NCBI GenBank assembly: GCA_011037195.1 | Contig: JAAEAF010014402.1 | Coordinates: 124,001 to 188,000, forward strand | Source: Triatoma infestans | Taxonomy: Eukaryota; Arthropoda; Insecta; Hemiptera; Reduviidae | DNA: 64,000 nt | Direction: 5' to 3' | In this document: piece after piece, positions 11,017 through 22,340 of the stretch | Layout: each line of letters opens with the position of its first letter | How positions within the stretch are numbered: the stretch's first letter is position 1 | Notes under the pieces: model-generated | Told to the model about the DNA's origin: nothing | What the model saw: only the letters and a program-made list of their open reading frames with translations | The model's database searches: none | Position numbers and translations under genes: made by a program

Positions 11017-11164
11017 CTAGTGCTGCCAATCTGTAGTGAAAATTTACCATGATTACATTTTCATCCATAAAATAATCTGCACTATGTTTGGAACCAACAT
11101 CTCCACATCTGAAACCTCCTCCGTGAACGTAGACAAGGACCGGTAATTTTTCGGTAGAGGAAAT
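11017..11164 (-). CDS. Type-B carboxylesterase, exon 3 (oxyanion hole)
   Basis: A 148-nt exon between a pyrimidine-rich acceptor (TTTTCTTTTTAAG) and donor CTAG/GTAACG; entry phase 0, exit phase 1. It encodes ISSTEKLPVLVYVHGGGF, then DENVIMVNFHYRLAAL. HGGGF supplies the oxyanion hole of alpha/beta-hydrolase esterases, and the VN(F/Y)RL strand precedes the GFL segment at the start of exon 4. It joins exon 2 in phase. Confidence 0.88.
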
Positions 11165-12403
11165 CTTAAAAAGAAAATTTAGAGTGAACACCTTTATACT
11201 CGCATATGCACATACAAACTTTTTTCCAGTTGATTGATTTAGGTGCAAATGCGGGTGTAAAGATGTTTGTTTGAGATGGTTATGAACGTGTCAAAAAGTA
11301 TGGTTATGAATGTCGGAGACCATATCTGTTGTGTATCAGATAGCTACCGTGAATGTCAGATAGCATGCTTATATAATGTAATTATTTTGCAATATATTTT
11401 TTTATCCTATCTTACGATCACTCACTTCATTTTTATTATTAATTATTCCATGGTAGTCAACAACTGACGCAGTGGTCTTTCGTGCTTAAATATTGCTTCT
11501 ACACTCAACAACATTAAAAACAACCATTAAAAATACGATAGTATATATAATTATTTGATAATGTAAATTTTCTCCAAAACTTAATTTAAGTTGCATATCT
11601 GTAGTTATAGATGTTTCCATTTTTAAAGGAATCATAAATACAATGCCTTTTAAAAAATGAAAACAAGATGGTATAATTAGTTAGTTAGAGAGAACCCCTT
11701 CTTAACCTACTTAGATCTTAACAAAACACTTTCCAAAACAGTGTATAAACTGATTTTGCTCTATGCAAGTCTGTGTTTTCAAGACATCCTGATGGTGGGC
11801 AAACGCCCGAAACGGTCGATGACTACAAAATGAAGAAGGCTACACGGAAAATATCTCTGATGTTCTTGATATTATATGAATGGTGAGAAAGAAACCTAAG
11901 ATCACTACTTCTTTGGAATACCTGAATTCTATTTATTTTTTTTAAGAAAAAAAATGAAAATAGAATACTTGATCTACAATTATTTTAAAGAAAAATCTGA
12001 ATTGAAAATCACTGAAACAGATTTTAAGGTAAAAGTTAAAACCTTTATTACTGAATAAATAAGGAATACTATTTTACTATGGTACTACTGCTAACAGGAC
12101 TGAAACTTTGTTGTCCAATTACAAGAGATTCTAGGTAAAATACCACGTCCCGCGATGTTGGAGTTTTGATTTGGGCTGCTTTCATCCCCCAGAAAGAGAA
12201 AGAGTGTTTTTCGACATTAGGGATCTTCATACGTCTTTTCGGTGAAATAATTACAAATCTAAATAATAGCAATGTTTTCTCTTTCAAAAGTGAGAATAAA
12301 ATAAAATAATAAATACAGAAAATACAATTTCTTTTTATAAATGACGTCTTGAAACGTTATTACTTTTTGCTCTTTAAAATAATATATTAATGTTAGTACT
12401 TAC
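11165..12403 (-). other. Esterase intron 2-3 containing a Penelope-like repeat unit
   Basis: This intron-like sequence of about 1.2 kb holds one copy of the repeat with the hammerhead-like motif (about 11690-11880) and otherwise AT-rich sequence. A short minus-strand frame at 12069-12287 has no recognised similarity. Confidence 0.55.
11690..11880 (+). repeat. Penelope-like repeat unit with hammerhead-like core, copy 1
   Basis: The unit shares CCTGATGRTGGGC, GCCCGAAAC(C)GGTCGATGAC and CACGGAAAATATCTCTGATG with the copies at 26.0 kb and 35.9 kb, and its left part (ACAGTGTATAAACTGA) matches 26.06 kb. This copy has CTGATGG instead of CTGATGA and GAAACGGTC (one C lost). Confidence 0.6.
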
Positions 12404-12553
12404 CACTGGCATATAAATATTAAGATAGAGGCAATCTTCCTGGCCAACGGGTTTGTTTCTCATACTTGGTATAAAGGATGGTATTTGTAAACATATTGGA
12501 AGATTCTCGGTGGCATTCAATGTTCCTTGCCATGGTTCTGCTTCCACTGGGTT
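12404..12553 (-). CDS. Type-B carboxylesterase, exon 2
   Basis: Exactly 150 nt, phase 0 at both ends, between acceptor TTGTGTAG/AACCCA and donor GTG/GTAAGT. It encodes NPVEAEPWQGTLNATENLP, a Cys-containing strand, and GQEDCLYLNIYMPV. PW.G and EDCLYLN(I/V)Y are signature motifs of carboxylesterase type B, with the Cys of the second forming the conserved N-terminal disulfide. The frame joins exon 1 (LRLK/NPVE) and exon 3 (YMPV/ISST). Confidence 0.9.
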
Positions 12554-12742
12554 CTACACAACATCCAATATCGTAAGTGAAATTATATTTCATAGGTCAA
12601 GATCTGTTTTTTTTTAAATAAAAAAAACTTACTGATGTAAAAGGTGGTTAGTTCTGTGCACTTGGCAACAAACGGTACGACCTGCGTTTTAGAAAGTAAC
12701 ACTGATCCTGTGCATTACTGGCAAACTTAACCTACTACTTAC

Positions 12743-12925
12743 CTTTAATCTTAATTTTCCTAAAGGTGCCTTTGCATATGGTATTTTTGTAAAAGCATGA
12801 TAAACTTTTCCGTTTCTAGATTTCCTTTCTTCACCTTGTAAATTTCCCTGTTTAGTTTTGACTATTAAAGAATAACAGCTTGTAAATATGATCAAAATAA
12901 ATATGAAAGACCGAATCATAATCAA
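12743..12925 (-). CDS. Type-B carboxylesterase, exon 1 (signal peptide, N-terminus)
   Basis: It starts at the ATG at 12925 and runs 61 codons to the donor AAAG/GTAAGT at 12743. Residues 1-20 form a hydrophobic signal peptide (MIMIRSFIFILIIFTSCYSL). Mature sequence IVKTKQGNLQGEE and FTKIPYAKAPLGKLRLK follow; the latter is the G/KIPYA.PP.G.LRF motif of the family. Together the four exons give about 222 residues, against about 550 for a full enzyme. The product would be a secreted or ER-lumen serine esterase. Subfamily (detoxification, hormone esterase or other) cannot be told. Confidence 0.88.
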
Positions 12926-12929
12926 TATA

Positions 12930-13600
12930 ATTTTAAACTAGCAATAATTATTAATAACTTTCACTACATTAGTTCAATTTAGGACTGAACCAGCCGAGCT
13001 ACTATAGCTACCTTTCATTAAAATCGTTCAATGATAACTCCTTCCCCTCTTCCAATACTATCCCAACTGACCGTTAATGTTACATAATACAACCTTCCAT
13101 CAAGGTTATCATCAAGTTAAACTATATAAAGCTATAAAATATATCTTTCTAAAGAGGTATTTTAATCCATATATTTTCTAGATAGTATTAGTAACTACTA
13201 TTTAATTTTTTGGTAAAAGTGAGTAAGAGTGGGCATGCTGTAAAGACTCCTTTCAACTGCCACACTTTCCTCCCAGTCGACTGTACTCCATTATATCGAT
13301 AGTATCGAATTACATTTTGCTCTTCTCACTACATCCTAATAAACAATTTAAATAATAAGAAATTCTTCTTTTCGCTTCGCAACAGTTTCTACACCACCTT
13401 GCGGTAAGTTGCTCAGCAAGCGTCTTTTTTCTTTGGTGAGCGATGACCAGGAAAAAGGAGCTTCTATCTGATAATTTGCATAATTAAACCTTATTAATTA
13501 CATTTATACCTGAAAAGATGTTTTGATTTATATGAAATATGTTTATAAAACTCTTATTGTATAAATAATAATAATTATAATAACAATATAATAATAATAG
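12930..13600. other. Upstream flank of esterase, AT-rich
   Basis: No gene is seen. As the 5' flank of the minus-strand esterase it should hold its promoter, but I find no convincing TATA/Inr pair to annotate. Confidence 0.4.
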
Positions 13601-13654
13601 TAATATGTGTATGTATGTATGTATGTATATATCACACCTACGCAAAGAAGAGTT

Positions 13655-14971
13655 TACGAGGTGTGTAAATTAAGTAATGAGACTGATTTTTTATCTTTTT
13701 TTTACTCAAATAAAATAACAATTCAACATTGTCCCCTTCAAAGTAACTACCTTGGGAAGCCACACAACGCTAAAGACGATTCATCCATTCGTCATAGCTG
13801 TGCTGGAACTCGGATACTGGAATAGACTTCAGTTGATCGGTTACGGCTGTTTGAATATTCTCCAATGTTCCAAAATGACGTCCCTTGAGGTGATTTTTCA
13901 ATTTGGGGAACAAAAAAAAGTCACATGGACTCAAGTCGGGTGAATAAGGAGGCTGAGGAGCCACAGGAATGTTATTACTGGCCAAATACTCATTAATAGA
14001 AATCGCGGTGTGACACGGAGCATTGTCGTGATGCAACACCCACTTGTTTTTGATGTTTGGTCTCACACGCATGACTCTTTTTCGAAGTCTCTCAAGAACT
14101 TCTCGGTAAAAATGTTGGTTTACCATTTGGCATTGAGGCACAAATCTTTGTGAACGATTCCTTGGCTATCAAAAAAGCAAATCAGCATGCATTTGATTTT
14201 TGACTTGCTCATTCTTGCTTTTTTGGCCTTGGAGAGGTTGAAGTGTGCCACTGCATGCTCTGACGCTTAGTTTCTGGGTCATACTCAAACACCCAAGACT
14301 CGTCTCCTGTAATAACACGTTCCAAAAAATTGGGATCGTTTTCAATTGCTCCCAAAAAGTCAAGGCTCCTTTCCTTTCTGATGTCTTTTTGCTCTTGTGA
14401 AAGATTTTTCGGAACCATTTTTGCACAAATTTTTCTCATCCCCAATTCATTAGTCAAAATTTGATGAACGGTTGTGTGAGTCAAATTCAACTCTTCGCCG
14501 ATCATTCGGACTGTCAAACGACGATCTGAACGCACGAGATCGCGGATTCTGCCAACATTTTCGTCGGTTCTTGAAGATGAAGGCCTTCCGCTGCGAGGCT
14601 CGTCTTCAATTGATTCCCTTCCTTCTGCAAACGACTTAAACCACCTAAAAACCTGTGCTCTCGACAAAACATTGTCTCCATAGGCCTGGCACAGTTTTTC
14701 AAACGTTTCCGTTGCACTATGCCCAAGTCTGAAGCAAAAACTGATAGCACAACGTTGCTCGTAATTGATGTCACTCATTTTTAAAACGCACTGAAAAAAC
14801 CTTGCTCACAAAAAAAGTCACTACGGACAGTGCAAGAACTCTAGCATTTTCAAATTTGCACTGGACGTGTATCAGATGTTTACTTGCTCTACCACGCATG
14901 CGCCGCGTCTCCAGTGTTGCCAGATCGAACACTAGAAAATCAGTCTCATTACTTAATTTACACACCTCGTA
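13655..14971 (-). mobile_element. mariner-type DNA transposon with 34-bp TIRs
   Basis: The body, 13657-14969 (1313 bp), is flanked by TA dinucleotides at both ends. The 34-bp terminal inverted repeats are perfect as read: the left begins CGAGGTGTGTAAATTAAG and continues AATGAGACTGATTTT; the right is its reverse complement. Size, TA target duplication and the encoded D,D34D transposase all fit mariner. The sequence to its right (about 14985-15040) resembles the Helentron-like repeat family, so the mariner may have landed in or beside an older copy. Confidence 0.92.
13770..14778 (-). pseudogene. mariner transposase, broken by two frameshifts
   Basis: The ATG at 14778 opens MSDINYEQR with an N-terminal helix-turn-helix (QVFRWFKSFAEGR), then a second one (RMIGEELNLTHTTVHQIL), linker WVFEYDP and first catalytic Asp in VITGDESW. 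A frameshift near 14220-14235 (in the PRPKKAR region) ends the first frame. A second near 14145-14160 separates the SKSKIKCMLICFFDSQGIVHK segment from the final frame, 13770-14141. That frame carries HHDNAPCH (second Asp) and PPYSPDLSPCDFFLF (third Asp). There are 34 residues between the second and third Asp, typical of mariner. Both lesions look like single-nucleotide changes, so this is a fairly recent copy. Confidence 0.92.
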
Positions 14972-15791
14972 CATCCGGAAGTACACGTTCTCAGTCCGAA
15001 AAAAGTGGTTTCTAGAAAATGGTGTGTGTTGTACCTGTGTTTATTCGTAGAAGGTACGAGAGGACGCAATACGTTAATATTATATTTGTGAGAGTAATAC
15101 AAATAAATGTAACTTGCTAGTAAACTGTGTGTTAATTAAACCCTAAACATAGTGACTTCATTACAGGAACTAGATAGATAGATAAAAATACTGTATTTAG
15201 TTTTTTTTTTACAAAAACCTTACAGGGGTTCTGTGTTTGTCCAGATTTTTTACAAACTAAAGAAAAGAATAAACCATACTTATAAAAACAAAAAAGAGAA
15301 AACAAAAGCTACTAGAATACAAACTATTAATAAAATAAATATGAACTTTTTCATACATAATACATAATTTCTGTTACGTACAAATTATACGAATAAAATA
15401 CTCATAATATATGTAATAATAATAATAATAATAATAAATGCGTTTATTTGACATACATTTTGAAAAGTATTTACAATTTGACAAAAATAATACAAACACA
15501 AAATGCATGGACTTGGTCTGTCTGCAGAGTTGACTTATTTATTTGAAATTAAAACAAACTTTTTCTCATATTGAATATAAAATATAAATATTTATTTAAG
15601 TAAAATAATAATAATAAAAAATAAAAATATTCTTTGAAATTAAGAAAGGCAAAAATAAATATAAAATAAAAATACACTTTGACATTAAAATAGAGAGAAG
15701 ACTAAATATTAAGCTGGAAACACATTTAATTTAGCACACATATAATAATTGGAAGTGAAGTGAAAATATGAAAATGAAAAGTGAGCTACAA

Positions 15792-16660
15792 TTAAAAATT
15801 AAATTCATCTATCAATAATTTTCTATATTTCAGAGCCTTAATTACAAAGGCATATAAATTTTGCCAGTTTCTGCCATTTAAATATTCTAAAAAGTCAGCC
15901 CATTTCAATTTATTTACTTTCAAATATGTTAATCTCGATTCACTTAAAATAGGGCATTCTGCAATAAAATGAAAGATGTCCTCCACAGCCGAAAGATTGC
16001 AGAGTGAACACTTCCTACGTTCCTCAGATCTAATAATTGAGTGATTTAAATCCAATAATTCACCCCTTACTTTCATTATAACAGACATAAAATGTCGCTT
16101 ATGTTTATCCATTAAGTAGTTACTTTTTAAATTCTGAGTTTGCAACTGTATATATAATACATAGAATTTACTTTTATCTCGTTTCGAAATTAAAAACTTT
16201 TTAAAGTCCAATTTCAAGACTTCGATAAATTGAGCTAAATATTGCTTATTACTTGTGTAAACCTCTATAGCTTTAAAATTATGTCTGTCGCATAGTTCTG
16301 AAATTTCTTTAAACCACCAAATCTTTCTCTCTATTACATACTTCGCCAGGTTTTTACTGATTTCGGAGGATGATGCAAGTACTTTTCTCACGTAATTAAT
16401 ATGAAGTCGCAAAGTATAATAAAATAATGGGTAGCGGTCTGTTTCCATATATAAAAAATAGTTCGGGGTGTAATTGGGCAGAGAAAACAATCTCTTAATA
16501 AAATATTTTTGTACCATCTCTACCTCATTGAACTCTCTGAACCCCCAAACTTGAGCTGAATAGCATATTATGGCTCTACTAACAGATTCAAAGATTTTGT
16601 ATTTAGCCTGCAAAGGTATGTTATCATTTGCTATAAGTTTATGCCAAGTAGACCCTATTC
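15792..16660 (-). pseudogene. LINE-1 ORF2 C-terminal domain
   Basis: A long open frame (to 15792) encodes the post-RT region: WHKLIANDNIPLQAKYKIFE, AIICYSAQVWGF, FIKRLFSLPNYTPNYFLY, then the zinc knuckle CSLCNLSAVEDIFHFIAECP. This matches in order the copies at 31.0-31.75 kb and 54.4-54.96 kb. The first 44 residues of the open frame (16799 to about 16665) come from the inserted LTR-like sequence, not from the LINE. The knuckle is thought to help nucleic-acid binding during target-primed reverse transcription. Confidence 0.8.
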
Positions 16661-16677
16661 CAAATTTGCAAGTTGTT

Positions 16678-17303
16678 TGTGATATGCTCCGCGGGAGAGT
16701 ATTACGCCCGAGAGAGCTCCTACCAATTGAGAGGTGCTGGCTAAATAACCCTCTAACAGGAAAATTGTTATATTTGAATTGAAAATCGTTCAGAAACACA
16801 ATAGTTTATTTGTTAATTTATTATAAAAGTATGGCACTTACATACTTCAATCCAATATGAAATAAATATTCACAACAAAACGGAATGTGATGGGCGATGG
16901 TGCAGTGATAGATGAAGCGGCTGTTGGCTCTGAGTCTGAATGGTTGGTAGCTATGAATCTTGGATGTAGATGTATGAGGAAAAAATTCTCTTGAGAGACA
17001 CTTGAGTGCGGAGCCGTGATGGGGCCCAACAAGAATCGTCCACAGGGTGCAACGATCTGTTTTTCTCTAACGAGATGAAAAACTAATGATGAAAAATATT
17101 CACCAATGGCGCTGTGTCGCTATTACATGTATCAAAATGTGTGTCTCTCGGACAGATCCAGCTCGACTACTGATTTGTTTGTAAGAGAATTGCAGCCAGC
17201 GCGTGGACTTTGATTCCATACAATTACAAAACGATAATATTATATAAATAGAATAAGTTCTATTTCTGCTGAACACTGATTTTTTTTTATAAACTTTAAC
17301 ACA
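16678..17303. mobile_element. Solo-LTR-like 626-bp insertion in LINE-1 RT
   Basis: It begins TGTG and ends CACA on either strand and is bounded by the direct repeat AGTTGTT (16671-16677 and 17304-17310; nine bases match if two more are counted). AATAAA-type signals lie on both strands (for example the reverse complement of TTTATT near 16808). The LINE-1 coding frame stops on one side and resumes on the other at the same residue pair (TTC). No internal genes are present. A solo LTR of a Ty3- or BEL-type element is the simplest reading; orientation is uncertain. Confidence 0.65.
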
Positions 17304-18400
17304 AGTTGTTAATTTTTCTTTAAAATGGCTCTTTAAAGAAATTTGTGGTGTAAGAACTAGCCCCAAATATCTATATTTATTTACCTCCTCAATATTATCA
17401 CCGTTATACAACTATCGTTCATTACGTGCCATCTTGCCGCCCTTCCGGAAAACCATGATTTTAGATTTTTCTAAGTTTATTGTCAAATTCCACAAATTAC
17501 TGTACAAACCTAGTTTATCGATCATACCCTGCAGGATTCGCGGTTCGTCGGCTAGCAGAACAATATCGTCTGCATAGAGTAAAACTCGTACGTTCATATT
17601 ATTGATCCAAATTCCTCCCTCAAGGAAATCATGGAGATCATTTAAATACATTGAAAAAAGTAATGATGACAAAAGGCAACCTTGTTTCAAACCACTTTTT
17701 GTTTGGAAAGTTCTAGTAATACCTTCTCTGGTCCACACAACCGCTTCTGTATTTTTTTAGTATTTTTCAATGAGCTCAATTAACTTAGTCGAAACACCCA
17801 ACATATCCAATTTATAATAAACTGCGTTCCTGAGCGGTGAATCGAAGGCAGCCCTAAAGTCAACAAAAAATGCATACACTTTCCTACGTTTCCGCTGCAG
17901 TTTTATATTGATTATATTCAGTAAATTAAATATATTATCGTTCGTACCATGGCCTTTCCTAAATCCCGTTTGAAATTCATTAAGTTTATTATTCTCTTCT
18001 ACCCAGCGCTTCAATCTTTCTAAAATCATCCCATAAATAATTTTGACATTGTATCTGAAAACGAAATTCCCCGATAATTGTTTACATTTTCACTATCACC
18101 TTTTTTATGTAAAGGGAATATAATAGATTTGCTAAAACTTTCTGGAAATGCCCCCCCTTCATATACATAATTAAAAAATAATATTTTTTCAAGAAAATTT
18201 TTGGGGCAATGTTTAAAAAATTCATACGGGATGCGATCTAAGCCGGGTGCCTTCCCGTCTGGTGATCTGTCTATAACATACTGTAATTCCTTAAATTGAA
18301 ACGGTTCATCAAGATAATCTACACAGGTAAATGTGCGCACATAAGAAATTTCTGGGGCATGTACTTTCGGGTTAAGCAAATTTGAGAAATATTTGACCTA
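17304..18400 (-). pseudogene. LINE-1 ORF2 reverse transcriptase, frameshifted
   Basis: Three frames in series (18379-18026, 18029-17757, 17738-17412, then 17411 leftwards) give the RT. Motifs: DGKAPGLDRIPYEFFKHCP, IIFPLHKKGDSENVNNYRGI, FQTGFRKGHGTNDNIFNL, FVDFRAAFDS (motif A), LKQGCLLSSLLFSMYLNDL (motif B), VLLYADDIVLLAD (motif C), then NLEKSKIMVFRKGG and EVNKYRYLGLVL. Frame changes near 18027, 17750 and 17410 inactivate it. Confidence 0.85.
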
Positions 18401-18548
18401 TTCCACACTTTCTATCTTGTTAGCTTGCATGAACGATTTATTTTTTACTATATTTGCTAAATTCCAAAATTCTTTTGAATCCTTCACGAATCTAAACTGC
18501 TCAGCAATGGATGAGTAATATACTTTCTTTGTTTCTTTACATAATGCT

Positions 18549-19709
18549 TTATATTCCCTTTATATACAGATCTTTTATCCATTTTAAATTCCTTTTTCTA
18601 TATAATTTTAATAATGCATAAACTGTTTCTCTTTTGCGGCCACATACTTTATCAAACCATTTCTGTTTCGACCCACACTGATTTCCGTTGGAAGTGTTCA
18701 CTCTGCTTGAGTCCCAAGCACATTCTCTTATCATTTCCACAGAAACCTCCGCCCTTTGCCAAGTTTCCTTAGGCATATAATTTTTATTATCAGTAAGGTT
18801 ATTTAATTTTGCTTTAAAGAATTTACAATCATTTTTTGTAAAGGCCAACTTTGGCAAAAGAGGTAAATATTCATCAAACTTTTCTTTTTTTCCAAAATGT
18901 AATTGCAAAAATATTGGCAAATGGTCCGAATATGTTTCCGACAGTACTTTAAATTCTGAAATAAATTCTAATAAGTTTATTGAAACGGAACAAAAATCTA
19001 TTACTGAAGAACCTTGACCTCCCACAAATGTATAATGACTTTCCGAATCTCCTGTCTCTCTGCCATTCAGTATAACTAAATTTTGGTCATTGCATAAATT
19101 TACAAATTGTTCCCCATTTTTATTTACTTTTTTATCTCTAGATTTTCTAAAACTATTTATATTACAGGGTAACATATCTTCTGGCAGAACTTGTTCCTCC
19201 CCAATTCTAGCATTACAATCTCCCATTAATATATAATTACAATCAGGATAAGTACATAAAAAGCCCTTCAACACCTCAAAATTATTCATCCAATTTGTGC
19301 AGCTAATATATATTGGTATGATATACATATTCATTTCCGAGCTGTTTATATATATTAATATCAGATCATCTATACAAACAAAATCACAATTTATTTTTTT
19401 AATTATACTAGTATTAATTCCAAGCAAACAACCTTCTTTAGATCTACCGAATAACGCATCTTTTTTAGCTGCAATCCATTTTAATTTAAACCCACGAAAA
19501 ATAGATTGATAATAATTATATTCATTCTCAGTAACGAAAGTTTCAAACAGTAAAAAAATATCAAAACTTTTAATAAAATTAATAAAATTTACCTTGCATA
19601 TTTTGCTTTTTAATCCAGCAACATTATAGCTTACAATATTTATACTAAACTTATCACCTTCATTCAGATTTACATTTCGCACCTTTTTTACACATCGTTT
19701 TTTGAACAA
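18549..19709 (-). pseudogene. LINE-1 ORF2 APE-type endonuclease
   Basis: A 386-codon open frame that starts MFKKRCVKKVRN and overlaps the end of ORF1 by about 20 nt. Endonuclease motifs: SINIVSYNVAGLKSKI, LLFETFV (catalytic Glu), ILMGDCNARIGEE (Asp-Asn), YTFVGGQGSSVIDF and ETYSDHLPIFLQL (terminal SDH). All catalytic motifs are intact, and the frame runs through without a stop. Only the following RT is broken. The domain would nick genomic DNA at insertion sites. Confidence 0.85.
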
Positions 19710-20567
19710 CTTTCTTCCTCTGCTCCATACCCTGCGGGTACATGTTTCAGCATTATCCGGTCTACCAAATTATTATAATTTATTATACCATTCTCTTCAT
19801 TTGGACTCCAGAAATACTTCTTCCCTTCAAACATTAAATAACCAATTCTCACCGAAATATTAACCCCATTGAACTGGTTACGTAAGTCTCTTCTAATTTT
19901 TAGCAAATCTCTCTGGCACTTCCCTTGTTCTTCCGTTAAATCTTTAGTAATCGACATACCTGAATTTTTAATTTCCTTGCATTTTGTGAAATCGAATATA
20001 TGTCAGATACCTTTATAAATTCTACCAGAATAGGTTTGCCTTTAATTTCTTTTCCGCCAATATTGTATGCCATATCTATGTCCACATTAACATGTTCTGA
20101 CACATTTCCTTTATAGCTGATTTTAAATCTGTGATCTTATCTAAATTTGTGCCCCAAAAAATTAAATTTTTATTTTTGACTTTTACAAATAAATTTTCCA
20201 ACTTATCGTTAAGTTCCAAATTTTCTTTTCTTAAGGATGAAATTTCTTCTTTTAGTAGTCGATTTTCCTCTACAATACCTTCTAATTTTGTATTCATAGT
20301 ATCAAAATGTGCCTTAAGCTTTTCATCCATCATCTCTCCCAGTTTCCTCAGCAACATATCCATATCGATTCCCTCAGATCCAGGCATTCTTTGCAATTTT
20401 TTAACTTCGTTAATATCTGGGGAGCTTTTACTTCTCCTTCTTTTAGTATTAGTTTCCCTGACAGGGGAAATTTTTTTTTCTAATTTCAACTTAGGTTCTT
20501 TTTTATTTGCCTGTGACATTAGGTGTTTTAATTCCCATATAACAGAATTAATAACTGCATTTATCAC
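19688..20567 (-). pseudogene. LINE-1 ORF1 (coiled coil plus L1-ORF1-like fold)
   Basis: The first frame, 20567-20076, has a basic region (KRRRSKSSPDINEVKK) and a heptad-rich coiled coil (ENRLLKEEISSLRKENLELN), then KNKNLIFWGTN, which begins an RRM-like domain. After a frameshift near 20070-19960 a second frame (19957-19688) continues with SITKDLTEEQGKCQRDL and FEGKKYFWSPN, resembling the C-terminal domain of L1 ORF1 proteins. Likely a trimeric RNA-binding chaperone in the intact family. Confidence 0.7.
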
Positions 20568-20579
20568 TCAGAGATATTA

Positions 20580-20998
20580 AATTAATATTCATCTCTGGTA
20601 GAAAAAAAATTATTTCTATGGCTGCGACACACTACAGCGGGCGAGGTGCGACAAAGATAGAGATAGTTCTCCCACTACTACGTCAACTCCCTCCTCAATA
20701 TTCTGGTGATATGCCCACACACTAACACACTCACTTTGTATATAAAGTTAATCCAACAAAAAGACCTTTGCCCTCTACTTACTTAGAAATTGTTCTAATT
20801 ACTTGATTCTATTGTTGCTATTTTTCCAATTAAAGGAAAACCGCTCGATAACTTTTTCTCAAACTTCACTCATTAATATTAATTACTTTTTACTGTCACT
20901 ATACAAAATTTCACGTCAAAATTCCATCTTTAACCCTCTCAAATTCACTAAAACATAAGAGAGCATGAAATACTCTCCCTTTGAATGCTTGAAGTCAA
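20580..20998 (-). other. LINE-1 5' UTR
   Basis: Sequence between the ORF1 start and the right-hand TSD. It contains a GC-richer patch at 20620-20700. No coding content. It should hold the internal promoter, but no element can be pinpointed. Confidence 0.5.
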
Positions 20999-21115
20999 CT
21001 CCTAATATATGTATATAATGATAATTATTATATAATTAATCATTTTTATCAAAACCTTCTTCTTTTTTTTGCAACCTATTTACAACTTAGTATTAAAGTT
21101 TGATAACTGTGTTAT

Positions 21116-21880
21116 TTATTCATTTATTACAAATGCTCTTAATTTTAGAGCGTCCGTCGCATAATAATAAAGTTTATTTAAATGTTCTTCAGAGGTAATG
21201 GTCAATAATTTAATTAAAGTAGTGTTGTTGTTTTCATTACCTATTATAAACTGTTTTAAGTAATTATTCCTTATAGGGGAGTAAAGAGGGCAATGGAGTA
21301 AGAAGTGTTCCAGTGTCTCATTGGCATTTAAGTTGTATAACGTACCTAATTCCTGAGAATCAATAATTTGGCATCTACCATTGCTATACCTTATCCTAAT
21401 AGATTTGTCACTCGCTAGTCTCATCTGGCTTACCACTCGGAGTTTATCAATCGCAGTTCTATAAACCAGATATTTTTCCACACCTCCCAAGTTTCCAATA
21501 TTTCTGTAGATAGTGTTATAGCCAGAGTGAAGTACTCTCTCAATATCCAGTGAAACAACATGATTGTTTCATTTTGTAACTAAATCTGAAATTTTACTAT
21601 CTAAATTCTCGACATTCTCAGTAAAAGCAATATCAGGCTCCCCTAACACACTTAGCCAATTCCGTAACTATGAAAACCAATTTCACTCCACTCTATTACC
21701 ATCTAGTTTATGTAGATCCTTAAGTCTTTTAAAACATAATTTGGAAGTCGATCATCACTCATTTTTAAAATTCTTTTCCAGTAATTAAGAATGCTTTTTA
21801 AGATCTGTGAACTCAGAGGATAGCGCCCTGATTGTAACCTCACCATGTAATCAGGAGTGTTTCTGGGCCAACACATTATT
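21116..21880 (-). pseudogene. LINE-2 ORF2 C-terminal domain
   Basis: The frame 21490-21116 encodes RIRYSNGRCQIIDSQELG, LNANETLEHFLLHCPLYS (knuckle with H...C; upstream Cys pair partly lost) and YYATDALKLRAFVINE at the terminus. The preceding 400 nt hold broken frames of the same region. Compared with LINE-1 the family is different but similarly organised. Confidence 0.7.
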
Positions 21881-21882
21881 TT

Positions 21883-22340
21883 TTAAAAAAATTTTACCTG
21901 AGTTCTCTCCACTACATTCAGATATCTACTACTCCAAATTTCAGATCCATATAGGAGAGTGGCAGAGACTATAGCATCACATAATTTAGTTTTAGGCTCC
22001 CAGGATCGGCTTTTACTCTTTGATAGAAAATTAATTACTTTGCCTACTTGAGGGGATGTTGTACTCAAAAAATATTGGGCAGTATCTCTAAATTTGGTAT
22101 TTGAACAGAATGGGACTCCCAAATAAATATAATTAGTTTCAAATATCAAAGGCTTATCCTTCCAGTATATACTTTTAAAATTTCTGGATCTATTAGATCG
22201 ACTAAACGGGATAATTTTCATTTTTTCTGGATTTAAAGCAATGGAGTTATCATTACAGTATTTCTCTAACACTTTTAACTTTTCCACTCTATCTCTCCAT
22301 GACTGTTCAAATATAAGAATTTCATCCGCAAAGAGCAACA
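21883..22340 (-). pseudogene. LINE-2 reverse transcriptase, motif C onward
   Basis: The open frame contains LPDLLMLLFADEILIFEQSW, where FADE stands in for the catalytic Y/FADD. It continues with NPEKMKIIPFSRSNRSR, YIYLGVPFCSNTKF, then LLYGSEIWSSRYL. The second catalytic Asp is therefore Glu in this copy. The frame is chimaeric at its start because an opposite-strand LINE fragment abuts at about 22341. Confidence 0.75.

Larger units (their letters stand above)
15405..21013 (-). mobile_element. Inner minus-strand LINE (LINE-1), full-length, 11-16 bp TSD
   Basis: The repeat TAATATATGTA is at 15405-15415 and 21003-21013 (16 bp if one mismatch is allowed: ACTC.TAATATATGTA). The left end has a (TAA)n tail (15416-15438), as expected for a minus-strand LINE 3' end. 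The right end is a 5' UTR of about 430 bp before ORF1. The element encodes ORF1 (coiled coil plus L1-ORF1-like part), endonuclease, RT and knuckle. It is interrupted by a solo-LTR-like insert at 16678-17303 and by frameshifts. Confidence 0.8.

Noticed and set aside
13607..13650. Plus-strand frame across the mariner left end
   Set aside because: GTAT microsatellite plus TIR; a shadow of the transposon.
16665..16799. ATG at 16799 as a gene start for the 335-codon frame
   Set aside because: The first 44 codons read through the solo-LTR-like insert; the true protein was the LINE-1 RT upstream of the insert.
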